The notes under the pieces were generated by a model. The model saw nothing but the letters and a program-made list of their open reading frames with translations, did no database searches and had not been told where the DNA came from. The position numbers and the translations under genes are program-made. 64,000 nt of DNA from an uncultured Aquimarina sp. (GTDB lineage: Bacteria; Bacteroidota; Bacteroidia; Flavobacteriales; Flavobacteriaceae), in NCBI GenBank assembly GCA_947500545.1, contig CANMSO010000001.1:744001-808000 (forward strand), read 5' to 3'. Position 1 is the stretch's first letter, and every line of letters begins with the position of its first letter. Below, in pieces: positions 8,994-18,731 of the stretch.

Positions 8994-9047
8994 TTTAATA
9001 AAATCATAATGTTTGCTAACTTTAATACTAGCAAAGGACATATAGTT

Positions 9048-9488
9048 ATGTTAGAAGATATCGTACTAAAACTAGCAACAATAAAAGATCTACCGGCAAT
9101 GCAAGAAGCGGGAAGTACATTGTTTGACTATGATGTAAAACCGAACAGAGCAAAAGAGTTTCTAGCCGACCCCAGACACCACCTGGCCCTAGCCTATTAT
9201 CATGATGTTATTATCGGAATGGCATCAGGGTTTCATTATGTTCACCCAGATAAAGAACCAGCTCTTTTTGTAAATGAAGTAAGCGTAGTCGAGGAATATC
9301 ATAATCGAGGAATAGGTCGTAATCTGGTTACATATCTATGTGACTATGCCAAAAACAATCTTGATTGTACTGAAGCTTGGATAGCAACAGAAAAATCAAA
9401 TATCCCGGCACAAAAAGCATATCTCGCAGCAGGTGGTAAAGAAGATGAAGAATCTATTGTGCTGTATACCTTTGATCTTACCGTATAA
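9048..9488 (+). CDS. GNAT-family N-acetyltransferase
   Basis: The GNAT motif is clear: NEVSVVEEYHNRGIGRNLV, with the acetyl-CoA loop R-G-I-G-R, and IPAQKAYLAAGGKE at the end. I chose the ATG at 9048 because AAAGGA precedes it, the family N-terminus begins there (VLKLATIKDLPAMQEAG), and the bases just upstream (TAACTTTA) could be a promoter -7 element. A start at 9009 would add 13 residues. It resembles aminoglycoside/AAC(3)-I-like acetyltransferases, but the substrate is unknown. Confidence 0.82.
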   Translation: MLEDIVLKLATIKDLPAMQEAGSTLFDYDVKPNRAKEFLADPRHHLALAYYHDVIIGMASGFHYVHPDKEPALFVNEVSVVEEYHNRGIGRNLVTYLCDYAKNNLDCTEAWIATEKSNIPAQKAYLAAGGKEDEESIVLYTFDLTV

Positions 9489-9667
9489 TATGAGTATTCT
9501 AGTTTTCTAATACTTAAAAGATTCTTAAAAAGATTATAAATATATATCTCCGGACAAGTTTTAGGTTTATTTTCAATTAAAAAATTTAGAAGAGGCTGAG
9601 TTTTTTACTAAATTGTATGCAATTGATTTAAAGCACTTTAGTAAAACCAAACTAACGGACTTATCGT

Positions 9668-10522
9668 ATGTCTTCAAACGCTTCTATTGCCATTCGTTCC
9701 AAAGGATTTGCAAAAACTTTACGTACAGATAGATGGTGGTTGTATCCCGGCCTTGTTGTTTTTGGTCTTACCAGCTTCTTGATTTATGGATTCTGGTCTG
9801 CATGGCAGGCTGATTTTTATTGGTACAGTGCAGGACAAGTAGGGTTTGGGGGGTATTTGGCTCCTTTTTATTCTCCATTACTTTTTATCAAAGAAGGAGT
9901 AGCTGGTGCTGCGCCAATAGAGCATGCCTTGTTTGGAACATGGCCCACTTGGTGGCCTAGTTGGATTCCTCCTTCCCCATCATTACTAATCCTTGCCATT
10001 CCAGGGATTTTTAGATTCACTTGCTATTATTACAGAAAAGCATATTACAGAGCATTTACCGGAACACCTCCGGCTTGTGCTGTTGGTGCATTACCTAGAA
10101 AACGAAAATCAGGTTATAAAGGAGAAACAGGGCTTATGCTTGTACAAAACCTACACCGCTATGCCATGTATTTTGCTATGCTTTATATCCTTGTCTTCTT
10201 TTATGATGCCTATTTATCATTTTTTAGAGGTGGCGAATTTGGTGTAGGAGTCGGAAGCATTTTATTATTAGGAAATCCTATTTTATTGGCCTGCTATTCT
10301 TTTGGTTGTCATTCAATAAGGCATCTTTTAAGCGGTAGTAGAGATTGTTACTCATGTAGTATGAGCGGAAATATTGCTCATAAAAATGGAAAGATCGTTG
10401 GCTGGCTTAACAAACGGCATGAGCTGTTTGCATGGCTTAGTTTGGTTTGGATAATGATTGCAGATTTCTATATCCGTATGGTATCCATGGGATATATAAC
10501 TGACCTCAATACCTGGGGATAG
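9668..10522 (+). CDS. sdhC: Succinate dehydrogenase membrane anchor, Sdh1-like, with Cys/His-rich cluster
   Basis: This 284-residue protein has about five hydrophobic segments and directly precedes sdhA and sdhB. It is far longer than ordinary SdhC and resembles the membrane anchor of mycobacterial Sdh1. A conspicuous set of possible metal ligands lies at the end of one membrane segment: C209, C214, H215, H219, C227 and C230. The mycobacterial Sdh1 anchor is known to hold a membrane-embedded Rieske-like [2Fe-2S] centre, so these residues may do the same. His163 and His251 could also bind cofactors. No SdhD gene is present. The subunit role is well supported by context; the cluster is inferred. 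Confidence 0.78.
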   Translation: MSSNASIAIRSKGFAKTLRTDRWWLYPGLVVFGLTSFLIYGFWSAWQADFYWYSAGQVGFGGYLAPFYSPLLFIKEGVAGAAPIEHALFGTWPTWWPSWIPPSPSLLILAIPGIFRFTCYYYRKAYYRAFTGTPPACAVGALPRKRKSGYKGETGLMLVQNLHRYAMYFAMLYILVFFYDAYLSFFRGGEFGVGVGSILLLGNPILLACYSFGCHSIRHLLSGSRDCYSCSMSGNIAHKNGKIVGWLNKRHELFAWLSLVWIMIADFYIRMVSMGYITDLNTWG

Positions 10523-10541
10523 GTGAAATAAAAAAACGAGC

Positions 10542-12401
10542 ATGTTAGATATATCAGAAATAAAAACCATTGAGCATGATGTGCTTATTATTGGTGCCGG
10601 TGGAGCCGGACTTAGTGCAGCTATCGAGGCTTCATCCCAAGGAATGAGTACGGGCATTGTGATGAAATCTTTGTTAGGCAAAGCACATACTGTAATGGCA
10701 GAAGGCGGAATGGCAGCCGCATTAGCAAATGTAGATGAACGTGACCACTGGAAAATTCATTTTAGAGATACCATGCGAGGAGGAAAATTCCTAAATGTAT
10801 GGCGCATGGCCGAACTTCATGCAAAAATTGCCCCCAAGCGTGTACGCCTTTTGGAAGAATGGGGAGCTGTTTTTGATCGCACAAAGAACGGATTGATTAA
10901 CCAACGTAATTTTGGCGGTCATAGATATCCAAGGTTAGCCCATGTAGGCGATCGAACAGGGTTAGAAATGATCAGAACATTACAGGATCATGGCATTCAT
11001 CAGGGAATTGAGACGTATATGGAATGTACAGCTCTGGATATGCTCAAAAATGAAAAAGGAGAAGTCTGCGGGGTAGTTTGCATGTGGCGCGAAACAGGAA
11101 CCTTTACCATATTCAAAGCTAAGTCTATAATATTTGCTACCGGAGGTGGTGGAAAAGCTTGGGATGTCACATCAAATTCCTGGGAATATACAGGAGATGG
11201 TTATGCCATGGCATACGAGGCTGGAGCTGAACTTATGGATATGGAATTCAACCAGTTTCATCCTACAGGGATGGTCTGGCCATTATCGGTAAAAGGTATT
11301 TTAGTTACTGAAAGCGTTCGAGGTGAAGGCGGAATCCTCTTGAACAGTGAAGGAACCCGATTTATGTTCAATTATATTCCTGAACGATTTCGTTCAGAAA
11401 CTGCCGATTCCAAGGAAGAAGCTGCACGGTGGCTTGCAGGGGATCCTGATGCCAGGCGACCTCCAGAATTACTTACACGTGATGTCGTTGCACGAGCAAT
11501 TAATGAAGAAGTTAAGGCCGGGAGAGGCTCAAAGCACGGAGGTGCATACCTTAACATAGCTACTCAGCGATCTGCCGAGGATATTAAAAAGAAATTGCCG
11601 TCCATGTACCATCAGTTTAAAGTTTTGGCAGAATTAGACATTACCCAAGAGCCAATGGAAGTTGGTCCTACTTGTCACTATTTTATGGGAGGAATACGCG
11701 TTGATGCAGATACGACTATGAGTTCCGTTCCTGGATTGTTTGCCTGTGGTGAATGTGCTGCTGGAATGCATGGTGCTAATCGTTTAGGGGGTAATTCTTT
11801 ATCTGATCTGCTCGTTTTTGGATATTTATCAGGTAAAAATGCCGCTGAATACGCCAAAAAAGTTACAATACATTCAGAAATTGATGAAGAACAGGTTAGT
11901 AAAATAATTCAAAATGCAACTAATATTTTAAATCGCGAATCCGGGGCCAATCCATATCTTTTGCATGAAGAACTAGAACAAAACATGCAAATAAATGTTG
12001 GGATCATAAGAACAAAAGATACTCTAGAAACCGGAATTAATAGGTTAGAAGGATTTAAGGAAACGTATAAAAGTGTAAAGGCTAAAGGAACCAGTCAGTT
12101 TAACCCTGGTTGGCATGAAGCACTAGGATTACGTAATCTACTAATAACATCTGAAGCCGTTGCCCGTGCTGCTTTGTTGCGAGAGGAAAGCCGAGGGGCA
12201 CATACTCGTGCTGATTTCCCTGGAGAACAAAAGGATTGGCTTAAGTACAATATTGTATCTACCAAAGGAGATGACGGAAAGATGCAGCTTAGGAAAGTAG
12301 AACGCCCTATCCCGGATGCAGATTTGGAACGGATTGCACAATCATCCATTGAAGACCTTGAAATGGAAATTGCTCAAGAAAGAAAAAAAGAGAAAGCTTA
12401 A
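10542..12401 (+). CDS. sdhA: Succinate dehydrogenase/fumarate reductase flavoprotein subunit
   Basis: This 619-residue subunit oxidises succinate to fumarate with FAD. The FAD dinucleotide motif is IIGAGGAGLSAAIEA at 16-30. The covalent FAD His is H49 in KAHTVMAEGG. The dicarboxylate-site motif EFNQFHPTG, the catalytic-region HGGAYLN and the C-terminal HGANRLGGNSLSDLLVFG are all intact. It starts 19 nt after the anchor gene and precedes sdhB by 49 nt, giving an anchor-A-B operon. It belongs to the Sdh1-like branch rather than the type B Bacteroidota enzyme, which may exist elsewhere in the genome. Confidence 0.93.
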   Translation: MLDISEIKTIEHDVLIIGAGGAGLSAAIEASSQGMSTGIVMKSLLGKAHTVMAEGGMAAALANVDERDHWKIHFRDTMRGGKFLNVWRMAELHAKIAPKRVRLLEEWGAVFDRTKNGLINQRNFGGHRYPRLAHVGDRTGLEMIRTLQDHGIHQGIETYMECTALDMLKNEKGEVCGVVCMWRETGTFTIFKAKSIIFATGGGGKAWDVTSNSWEYTGDGYAMAYEAGAELMDMEFNQFHPTGMVWPLSVKGILVTESVRGEGGILLNSEGTRFMFNYIPERFRSETADSKEEAARWLAGDPDARRPPELLTRDVVARAINEEVKAGRGSKHGGAYLNIATQRSAEDIKKKLPSMYHQFKVLAELDITQEPMEVGPTCHYFMGGIRVDADTTMSSVPGLFACGECAAGMHGANRLGGNSLSDLLVFGYLSGKNAAEYAKKVTIHSEIDEEQVSKIIQNATNILNRESGANPYLLHEELEQNMQINVGIIRTKDTLETGINRLEGFKETYKSVKAKGTSQFNPGWHEALGLRNLLITSEAVARAALLREESRGAHTRADFPGEQKDWLKYNIVSTKGDDGKMQLRKVERPIPDADLERIAQSSIEDLEMEIAQERKKEKA

Positions 12402-12450
12402 TTGTTTAAATTAATAAGCAGGAATAATTACAACTTCTAATTCGAAAAAT

Positions 12451-13224
12451 ATGACACTACGTAAATTTCAGATCTACAGAGGAGACCAGGAAACTGGAAC
12501 GTTGATAAATTTCGAAACAGAAGTAAAAGAAGGAATGGTAGTCCTGGACGTAATTCATAAAATTCAGGCCGAACAAGCCAATGATTTAGCGGTTAGATGG
12601 AACTGCAAAGCCGGAAAATGTGGATCTTGTAGTATGGAAATTAATGGAAAACCAAAATTATCCTGTATGACTAGGATGAATGAATATAGTCCTGATGAAA
12701 CTATTACTATAACACCCTTAAAAACTTTTCCGATTATAAAAGATCTGGTAACAGATGTTTCCTGGAATTACACCCAAAACAAAAGAATAAAACCAGTTAA
12801 ATTGGCACCCGAGGCAAGGACCGAAAAGGGATATGTGATGTACCAGAAAGATGTGGATCGTGTTCAGGAGTTTCGGAAGTGTATTGAATGTTATTTATGC
12901 CAAAATGTATGTCACATACTACGTGATCATAGTAAAAAAGAGGCATTTATTGGTCCTCGATTTATGATTCGCGTGGCTAGTTTGGAGATGCACCCCTTGG
13001 ATATAGAAGATAGAATTCCCGAGCTTAAAAAAGAATTCGGTTCTGGGATGTGTAATATTACTCGCTGCTGCACTGATGTATGTCCCGAGCATATTAATCT
13101 TACTGATAATGGTATCATCCCACTAAAGGAACGTGTAATAGATCGATATTATGATCCGGTAACCATAATTGGACGTAAAATATTTGGTAAGAGAAAGAAG
13201 AAACTCCCCCCTATTAAGCCTTAA
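12451..13224 (+). CDS. sdhB: Succinate dehydrogenase iron-sulfur subunit
   Basis: This 257-residue electron-transfer subunit holds all three cluster motifs. The plant-type [2Fe-2S] ligands are C52, C57, C60 and C72. By analogy with E. coli SdhB, the [4Fe-4S] ligands are C144, C147, C150 and C211, and the [3Fe-4S] ligands C154, C201 and C207. C206 is an additional Cys next to C207. It would carry electrons from SdhA to the quinone site in the anchor. It is the last gene of the sdh operon. Confidence 0.93.
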   Translation: MTLRKFQIYRGDQETGTLINFETEVKEGMVVLDVIHKIQAEQANDLAVRWNCKAGKCGSCSMEINGKPKLSCMTRMNEYSPDETITITPLKTFPIIKDLVTDVSWNYTQNKRIKPVKLAPEARTEKGYVMYQKDVDRVQEFRKCIECYLCQNVCHILRDHSKKEAFIGPRFMIRVASLEMHPLDIEDRIPELKKEFGSGMCNITRCCTDVCPEHINLTDNGIIPLKERVIDRYYDPVTIIGRKIFGKRKKKLPPIKP

Positions 13225-13263
13225 AAAAGTGCAACATAAAGTTTAATTTTGAAAATACTTGGA

Positions 13264-13767
13264 CTAAACATCCAAAAATGGCTGCATCTGATCTTCTTCA
13301 GGAGAAGGTTCTAGTTTAAATTCCTGAATTCCTCTAACACATGCGTTCCACCTTAAAATTGCATCTTGATTATCTTCAGGATGCATCCTTTCGGCTTTTT
13401 CAAATAACTCCATCGCATTTCGATAGTATTCGTAAGCAATATATCTAACTCGCGGTCTAGATCGCTTTAATATAGCTTTCCCCGAACGCTCTTCTATAAT
13501 ACCGCGATAATAATATCGTTGATATTCGTCGGTTAATTGGTCGCATAATTCCTTTGCTTCAGAGTAATAAGAACTATTTTCCGCATCAAATTGATCAGTA
13601 ATAGCAAGAATAAGGTGTAAAATTGCTTGTTGATTATCTGGTTCAACTGTAAGAACGTCTCTACAAATACTTTTTGTCTGCCAAGGTTCATTTAATAAAC
13701 GGTAGTGTTTTGCCTTGGTTATAGCCTTAGGAATAGAATCTTTGGAAAGTGGTTTGAATTGTGTCAT
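13264..13767 (-). CDS. TPR-like hypothetical protein
   Basis: This 167-residue helical protein is convergent with sdhB. Helix pairs such as AITKAKHYRLLNEPWQTKSI with VLTVEPDNQQAILHLILAI, and YYRNAMELFEKAERMHPEDN, fit TPR-like repeats. No signal peptide is present, so it is probably cytoplasmic. I chose the ATG at 13767 over the one six codons upstream because MTQFKPLSKDSIPKAI looks like the natural start. Its closeness to sdh may be chance or may hint at an assembly role. Function unknown. Confidence 0.6.
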   Translation of the reverse strand: MTQFKPLSKDSIPKAITKAKHYRLLNEPWQTKSICRDVLTVEPDNQQAILHLILAITDQFDAENSSYYSEAKELCDQLTDEYQRYYYRGIIEERSGKAILKRSRPRVRYIAYEYYRNAMELFEKAERMHPEDNQDAILRWNACVRGIQEFKLEPSPEEDQMQPFLDV

Positions 13768-14145
13768 ATCAAAAAAATTAATCAATTACCGAAATCATCT
13801 GGAACATCAATATACAAATTTATTAGCGGATATTATGCAAATGAATTCCCATATTTTCTTTGATCATAACATTGTAACTTACTGATTGTTATAATGATGT
13901 ATATACAAAGCAAAGAAGAATATGGTATGAGCAAGAAAGAAATGCTACTTCTTATAATCTATCTCTAATGAATAAAAACAATAGACCTTCAATATAATAA
14001 TAAAGAAAACATTAATTTTGAAACAGTAACACAATTATTTAGTTTGGCTTTTATAAGTATTACACCAATATCATTGTATTTTTATCTTTCAAGAACAGAA
14101 TAAACCTAAAGAAAACATTTAACCAATTAAGAATAACCACTTCAA
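13768..14145. other. AT-rich intergenic region upstream of pullulanase
   Basis: About 380 bp between the divergent TPR-like and pullulanase genes. It is AT-rich, holds only short frames and must contain both promoters, but I see no convincing TAnnTTTG box with a spaced TTG, no RNA gene and no strong hairpin. Confidence 0.5.
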
Positions 14146-16131
14146 ATGAAATACATCCTTAACACCCTTCTATTAATACTGTTATTTACCTCATGTGCAA
14201 AACAGAAAGTAATATACAATAGTTACAAGGACTACCCTACTCCTATAAAAACAAATCTTTGGCTAGACTACAGTAAAGAATCCACAACATTTAAAATGTG
14301 GTCTCCTACTGCAGAAAAGGTACAATTGCATATATATAAAGAAGGAAACGGTGGAGAACCAATCCAAACCTACCCAATGAAAGCTGCTAATGATGGTTTA
14401 TGGATTAAAAAGCTAAATGGGGATCATAACGGCACTTACTATACGTATCAAATAATGATTAATAACAATTGGCTTGAAGAAACTCCTGGTATTTATGCGC
14501 AAGCGGTTGGAGTTAATGGGCAAAGAGCAATGGTTTTGGATATAGAAACTACTAATCCAAAGAATTGGGAACAAGATAAAGGCCCAGCTATTACACATCC
14601 AAATGAAGCTATAATCTACGAACTGCATATAAGGGATATGACAATCCATCCTCAATCTGGATCTACAAAACCTGGAAAATATTTAGGTTTAGTAGAAAAT
14701 GGAACGATAGGTCCAGATAGTGTTGCTACCGGTATTGATCATATCAAAGAAATGGGAATTACTCATGTACACTTGTTGCCAACATACGACCACTACTCTA
14801 TCAATGAGACTAAATTAGATAGTGCACAATTTAATTGGGGATATGATCCACAAAATTATAACGTTCCTGAAGGTTCTTTCTCTTCGGATCCATATAAAGC
14901 CGAAGTGAGAATAAAAGAGTTTAAAGAAATGGTAAAAACATTTCATGACAATGACATAGGTGTTATTCTGGATGTTGTTTATAATCATACCGGAAGAACT
15001 GAAAATTCTAATTTTAATCTCGAATCACCTGGATATTACTACAGACATTGGGAAACAGGTAAACCATCTGATGCATCAGCATGTGGAAATGAAACAGCAT
15101 CTGATAAGAAGATGATGCGTAAATTTATTATAGAATCTGTGGCATATTGGGCCAAAGAATATCACTTAGATGGTTTTCGTTTTGACCTAATGGCTATACA
15201 TGATATAGAAACTATGAATGCCGTTGTTAAAGCAGTAAAGGAAGTAAATCCTAATGTTTTTGTTTATGGCGAGGGCTGGACAGCAGCAGACTCCCCTCTT
15301 CCCATAGAAAAAAGAGCGCTCAAAAAGAATACTAAAGAAATGCCTCAAGTAACAGCATTTAGTGATGATATACGTGATGGATTAAAAGGTTCTGTTTTTG
15401 AAGAAAAAAGTACTGGATTTGTAAGTGGTGGCTTGGGTACAGAGGAATCTGTGAAATTTGGCATTGTTGGATCAATTACTCATCCTCAAATTGATTATAC
15501 CTCAATTAATTATTCTGATGCTTATTGGGCAAACGAGCCTTGGCAATCTATGTCATATGTATCTTGTCATGATAATCATACTATTTATGATAAGCTTAAA
15601 GTATCTAGAAAGGATGCTAGCGAAGAAGAAATCATTGCCATGGATAAATTGGCCAATGCCGTTGTAATGACTTCTCAAGGAGTTGCTTTTATGCACGCAG
15701 GAGCAGAAATGTTGCGAACTAAAAATGAAGAACACAACTCATATAACTTGCCAGATGCCATTAATCAAATCGATTGGAACTGGAAAGTTACGCATGTAAA
15801 CGTTGTAGACTACTACAAAAATCTTATTGCATTACGAAAAGCACATCCGGCATTTAGGATGACTACCGCAGATCAGGTACGATCAAATCTGGAATTTAAA
15901 AAGATAGAAACAGGATTAATTAGTTATCAAATTAGTAATAATGCTAATAATGATGATTGGAAGAATGTATTTGTGATTTACAATGCTAAAACAAAACCAA
16001 TAGACTATAAATTAGACGGAGAATGGCAATTAGCAGTTATCGGAGATGATTTTGATCTGGAAGGAAGTAAAACAATAAAAGGTACGATTAAAGTTCCTGC
16101 AATATCAATGATGGTATTGTTTCAGAAATAA
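14146..16131 (+). CDS. pulA: Type I pullulanase lipoprotein (GH13)
   Basis: The 661-residue protein starts with a lipoprotein signal (FTSC, Cys17), followed by a CBM48-like domain and a GH13 barrel. It shows the pullulanase signature as FNWGYDPQNYNVPEGSF. Conserved regions are DVVYNHTG, DGFRFDLMA with nucleophile D347, VYGEGW with acid/base E376, and SCHDNHT. It should cut alpha-1,6 bonds in pullulan or branched glucans at the cell surface or in the periplasm. Upstream DNA shows no regulator. The tandem GH13 lipoproteins at 56.8-60.3 kb could act on the same substrates. Confidence 0.9.
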   Translation: MKYILNTLLLILLFTSCAKQKVIYNSYKDYPTPIKTNLWLDYSKESTTFKMWSPTAEKVQLHIYKEGNGGEPIQTYPMKAANDGLWIKKLNGDHNGTYYTYQIMINNNWLEETPGIYAQAVGVNGQRAMVLDIETTNPKNWEQDKGPAITHPNEAIIYELHIRDMTIHPQSGSTKPGKYLGLVENGTIGPDSVATGIDHIKEMGITHVHLLPTYDHYSINETKLDSAQFNWGYDPQNYNVPEGSFSSDPYKAEVRIKEFKEMVKTFHDNDIGVILDVVYNHTGRTENSNFNLESPGYYYRHWETGKPSDASACGNETASDKKMMRKFIIESVAYWAKEYHLDGFRFDLMAIHDIETMNAVVKAVKEVNPNVFVYGEGWTAADSPLPIEKRALKKNTKEMPQVTAFSDDIRDGLKGSVFEEKSTGFVSGGLGTEESVKFGIVGSITHPQIDYTSINYSDAYWANEPWQSMSYVSCHDNHTIYDKLKVSRKDASEEEIIAMDKLANAVVMTSQGVAFMHAGAEMLRTKNEEHNSYNLPDAINQIDWNWKVTHVNVVDYYKNLIALRKAHPAFRMTTADQVRSNLEFKKIETGLISYQISNNANNDDWKNVFVIYNAKTKPIDYKLDGEWQLAVIGDDFDLEGSKTIKGTIKVPAISMMVLFQK

Positions 16132-16166
16132 TAGTTTTTTTTACTTGAAGACTAATGAAGTAACAA

Positions 16167-16200
16167 AAAAGAGCAACACGTTGATTCGTGTTGCTCTTTT
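16167..16200. terminator. Rho-independent terminator between convergent genes
   Basis: Perfect 14-bp arms (AAAAGAGCAACACG and its complement) with a TTGATT loop, ending in T-rich sequence on both strands. It serves the pullulanase gene and probably the convergent metalloprotease gene. Confidence 0.88.
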
Positions 16201-16234
16201 ATATATCAAGGAAACTTTGCTTAAAAAACGAAGC

Positions 16235-18286
16235 TTAATTTTCAACAATTAGTTGATGTACTTCATTACTGTTTTCATAAATAATTTTTAGAAAATAATT
16301 TCCTTTTTTCAAATAAGATATATCCAGTTTTAGTTTGGATGTAATTCCAACATGTTCTTTTGACGTAATAAGCTGACCAAAATTATTGTAGATTTCTACT
16401 CGGAAATTTTCGTTGCTATCATATAGTTGAGTAGTTGAATTTAAAACTTCTGATCCTATCGCATAGTTTTTGGTTTTTCTTTCAATAAATATTTCCGAAG
16501 ATGATGGATTGGGATAAAAAGAGTATTCTCCCTCTCCTCCTCCAGATCCTCCACTACAATCTAGGTATTCAACCTCGTAACCCGCCCATTCTCCAGTTCC
16601 ACATGCATTAATGGCTCTAGTCTCAAAAACATAAAATCCTCGGGGATAAGGTATATAAGAAATTTCTCCTGAATCACTAAAAGTACGCGATGGTGAATAC
16701 ACTACATTTAGAGCCGGCCAATTCAAAAGTCGTATGTTATAGGTGGTACCTGGTAGTTTTGGATAAATATCAAATCTGTTACCATAATGACTTGTACAGA
16801 AGTAACCTTCATCACCAACACCATTAGTGAATATTACTTCGTCTATAGGTTTACCAATCATTATCGTTTTAGAAATCGTCTGAGCCCCACACAAAGCACC
16901 ATTTATGTCAATAGAAGCAATTAAGTTGGCTCTACCATCACCAGAAGCACTACCTCGTACAGTAACTGTCTGTGTTCCTTGTCCTCCAATTATAGTGAGC
17001 AAACCATTTGTAGACCAGGTTATATTGCCTTGAAGCTCAGAATCAAGAGTGTAATTTTCTATATCAGAATTACAAATTAAATTCTCGCCTGTTATATTAA
17101 TATTATCAAACCGAAATAAACAATTAGAATTAGAATTGATATAATTATTAATTCTATTAATAGAATTGTTAGAAAAATAGATAGGAATTTGTTTATCTCC
17201 TTGACACATAACACTAGCAGTGGGGCCACCGCACAAAATGCCATCGCCATGTACACCGTTTAGGTTATGCCCAATCTCATGACCTAAAGTCCTAAATGCC
17301 GCAAATCGATCTACTGTATAACTTGAAGAGCTACTTTGTCTACATACGGTTCCTATTCCTGACGCTCTCCCTAATAGAGTACCCAAGTTTTTACCAGTAA
17401 ATAATTCAACCAAATCTCTTTCTATGTTTCCAAAAGTACTTTGCCAGGTATTAATAACTTCATTAGTAATCGTAGCCGCATTTGTAGAGGCATAAGGATC
17501 TGAAACTGTGGTCCAAACATTTTGAAACACAATTACTATTTCCATATTAAAACTGTTTGCATATACTCCTTGAATATTATTAAATTCTGCAAGTATTCTA
17601 GTATTAGAATTGGCTCCGTAAGCCTGAAAATACTCGAAATCAGCATCTGTTGCTACTTCTAAAATCAGGCAGTCTGTTGTAATTTTTTCAGAAGTAGTAT
17701 TGTTGAATTCATTTTCAACATTTCCTGAAAGATTTGTGGTACCACAAGTTCCTTCTTTTTCAATTAAATCATTGATATTATATAGAATAAGTAGGTTTTT
17801 AGATACTTGTTTATCTGTTATATAATTATGCAATTGATCAATGACCAGAAATCCTGAATCAGATTCTATTATGCCGTATATAAAATCACTTGTAATAGTA
17901 AGTCTCACCATTTCTCCACTTTTTAAAGTGCCTTTATAAGTGTCACAAGCTGATTTTTTAGCGATACGTTTTTTGGTATTTGTTGTAGACTCAAATTCTT
18001 GATAGGTTCCTGACCTAATTTCATTCTCCTGAAGGAACATTTCTAATAATTGGGTTTGATCAACTTTTAAATTGATAGAAGATGATTTTTCATTTTTTAA
18101 AATGTCATTCAGTTTCTTGAGATCGATTTCAAAAAGATCATAGTTTTTAATTTTTTGATTTAATTGATTCTTATTTTTTTGTTGAATAGTAACAGAAGTA
18201 CTTTCTATCGTATGCTGTGCGATAATGCGATCAAAATACAATGAAATAGAGGTCAGAACTAGAAATAAAATAAAGATTCTTTTCAT
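16235..18286 (-). CDS. Secreted reprolysin-like zinc metalloprotease with T9SS sorting domain
   Basis: The 683-residue precursor has a Sec signal (MKRIFILFLVLTSISLYF), a propeptide, and a metzincin-type catalytic domain with HEIGHNLNGVHGDG beginning at H336. That fits HExxHxxGxxH with Asn-Leu-Asn in the linker. A Pro/Gly/Ser-rich region follows, then a type A T9SS C-terminal domain (YSFYPNPSSSEIFIERK through GNYFLKIIYENSNEVHQLIVEN). It is therefore likely exported across the outer membrane and processed. An Ig/PKD-like segment lies near 395-490. Substrate unknown. Confidence 0.88.
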   Translation of the reverse strand: MKRIFILFLVLTSISLYFDRIIAQHTIESTSVTIQQKNKNQLNQKIKNYDLFEIDLKKLNDILKNEKSSSINLKVDQTQLLEMFLQENEIRSGTYQEFESTTNTKKRIAKKSACDTYKGTLKSGEMVRLTITSDFIYGIIESDSGFLVIDQLHNYITDKQVSKNLLILYNINDLIEKEGTCGTTNLSGNVENEFNNTTSEKITTDCLILEVATDADFEYFQAYGANSNTRILAEFNNIQGVYANSFNMEIVIVFQNVWTTVSDPYASTNAATITNEVINTWQSTFGNIERDLVELFTGKNLGTLLGRASGIGTVCRQSSSSSYTVDRFAAFRTLGHEIGHNLNGVHGDGILCGGPTASVMCQGDKQIPIYFSNNSINRINNYINSNSNCLFRFDNINITGENLICNSDIENYTLDSELQGNITWSTNGLLTIIGGQGTQTVTVRGSASGDGRANLIASIDINGALCGAQTISKTIMIGKPIDEVIFTNGVGDEGYFCTSHYGNRFDIYPKLPGTTYNIRLLNWPALNVVYSPSRTFSDSGEISYIPYPRGFYVFETRAINACGTGEWAGYEVEYLDCSGGSGGGEGEYSFYPNPSSSEIFIERKTKNYAIGSEVLNSTTQLYDSNENFRVEIYNNFGQLITSKEHVGITSKLKLDISYLKKGNYFLKIIYENSNEVHQLIVEN

Positions 18287-18731
18287 GATGTGTAATATTT
18301 ATTAAGGTTAATATTCTAATATCTATTGTATTCGTAGAAATAAATCTTAAAATCACATCTGTACCCTTACATTATAATAAAACAAGCCAGTTTTTTAAAA
18401 CTTGCTTAATTCAAAAATATATAACAAGATGACCAGAAAAACAGTTTCTGATACAATTTTGTAATTATAAAAATAAGCATTTGAGTAGAGATTTTTTAGA
18501 TGTAAACAAGTATTCTTCAAAAGTTTATGATTTTAATATATTGTTGCATGTGCTTATCAATTTATTCTAGCTAAGAAAAGGGAATAAATTTCATTTAGAT
18601 TATTGAATTTAGAAGGTATTTATAAGCGTAATGAAATATTTTCGTTTAAGAAAACAGGTCTCAAAACAAAATAAATTCTAAAACTATTGGTTATTAAGGC
18701 ATAAGACTTTATGAACTAAAAAGCATAAAAT
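18287..18731. other. AT-rich intergenic region between divergent genes
   Basis: About 445 bp separate the metalloprotease and sugar dehydrogenase starts. Only short, low-complexity frames occur. TATTTTCG at 18637-18644 is near the -7 consensus but has no TTG at the right distance. I see no RNA gene or strong hairpin. Confidence 0.5.
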
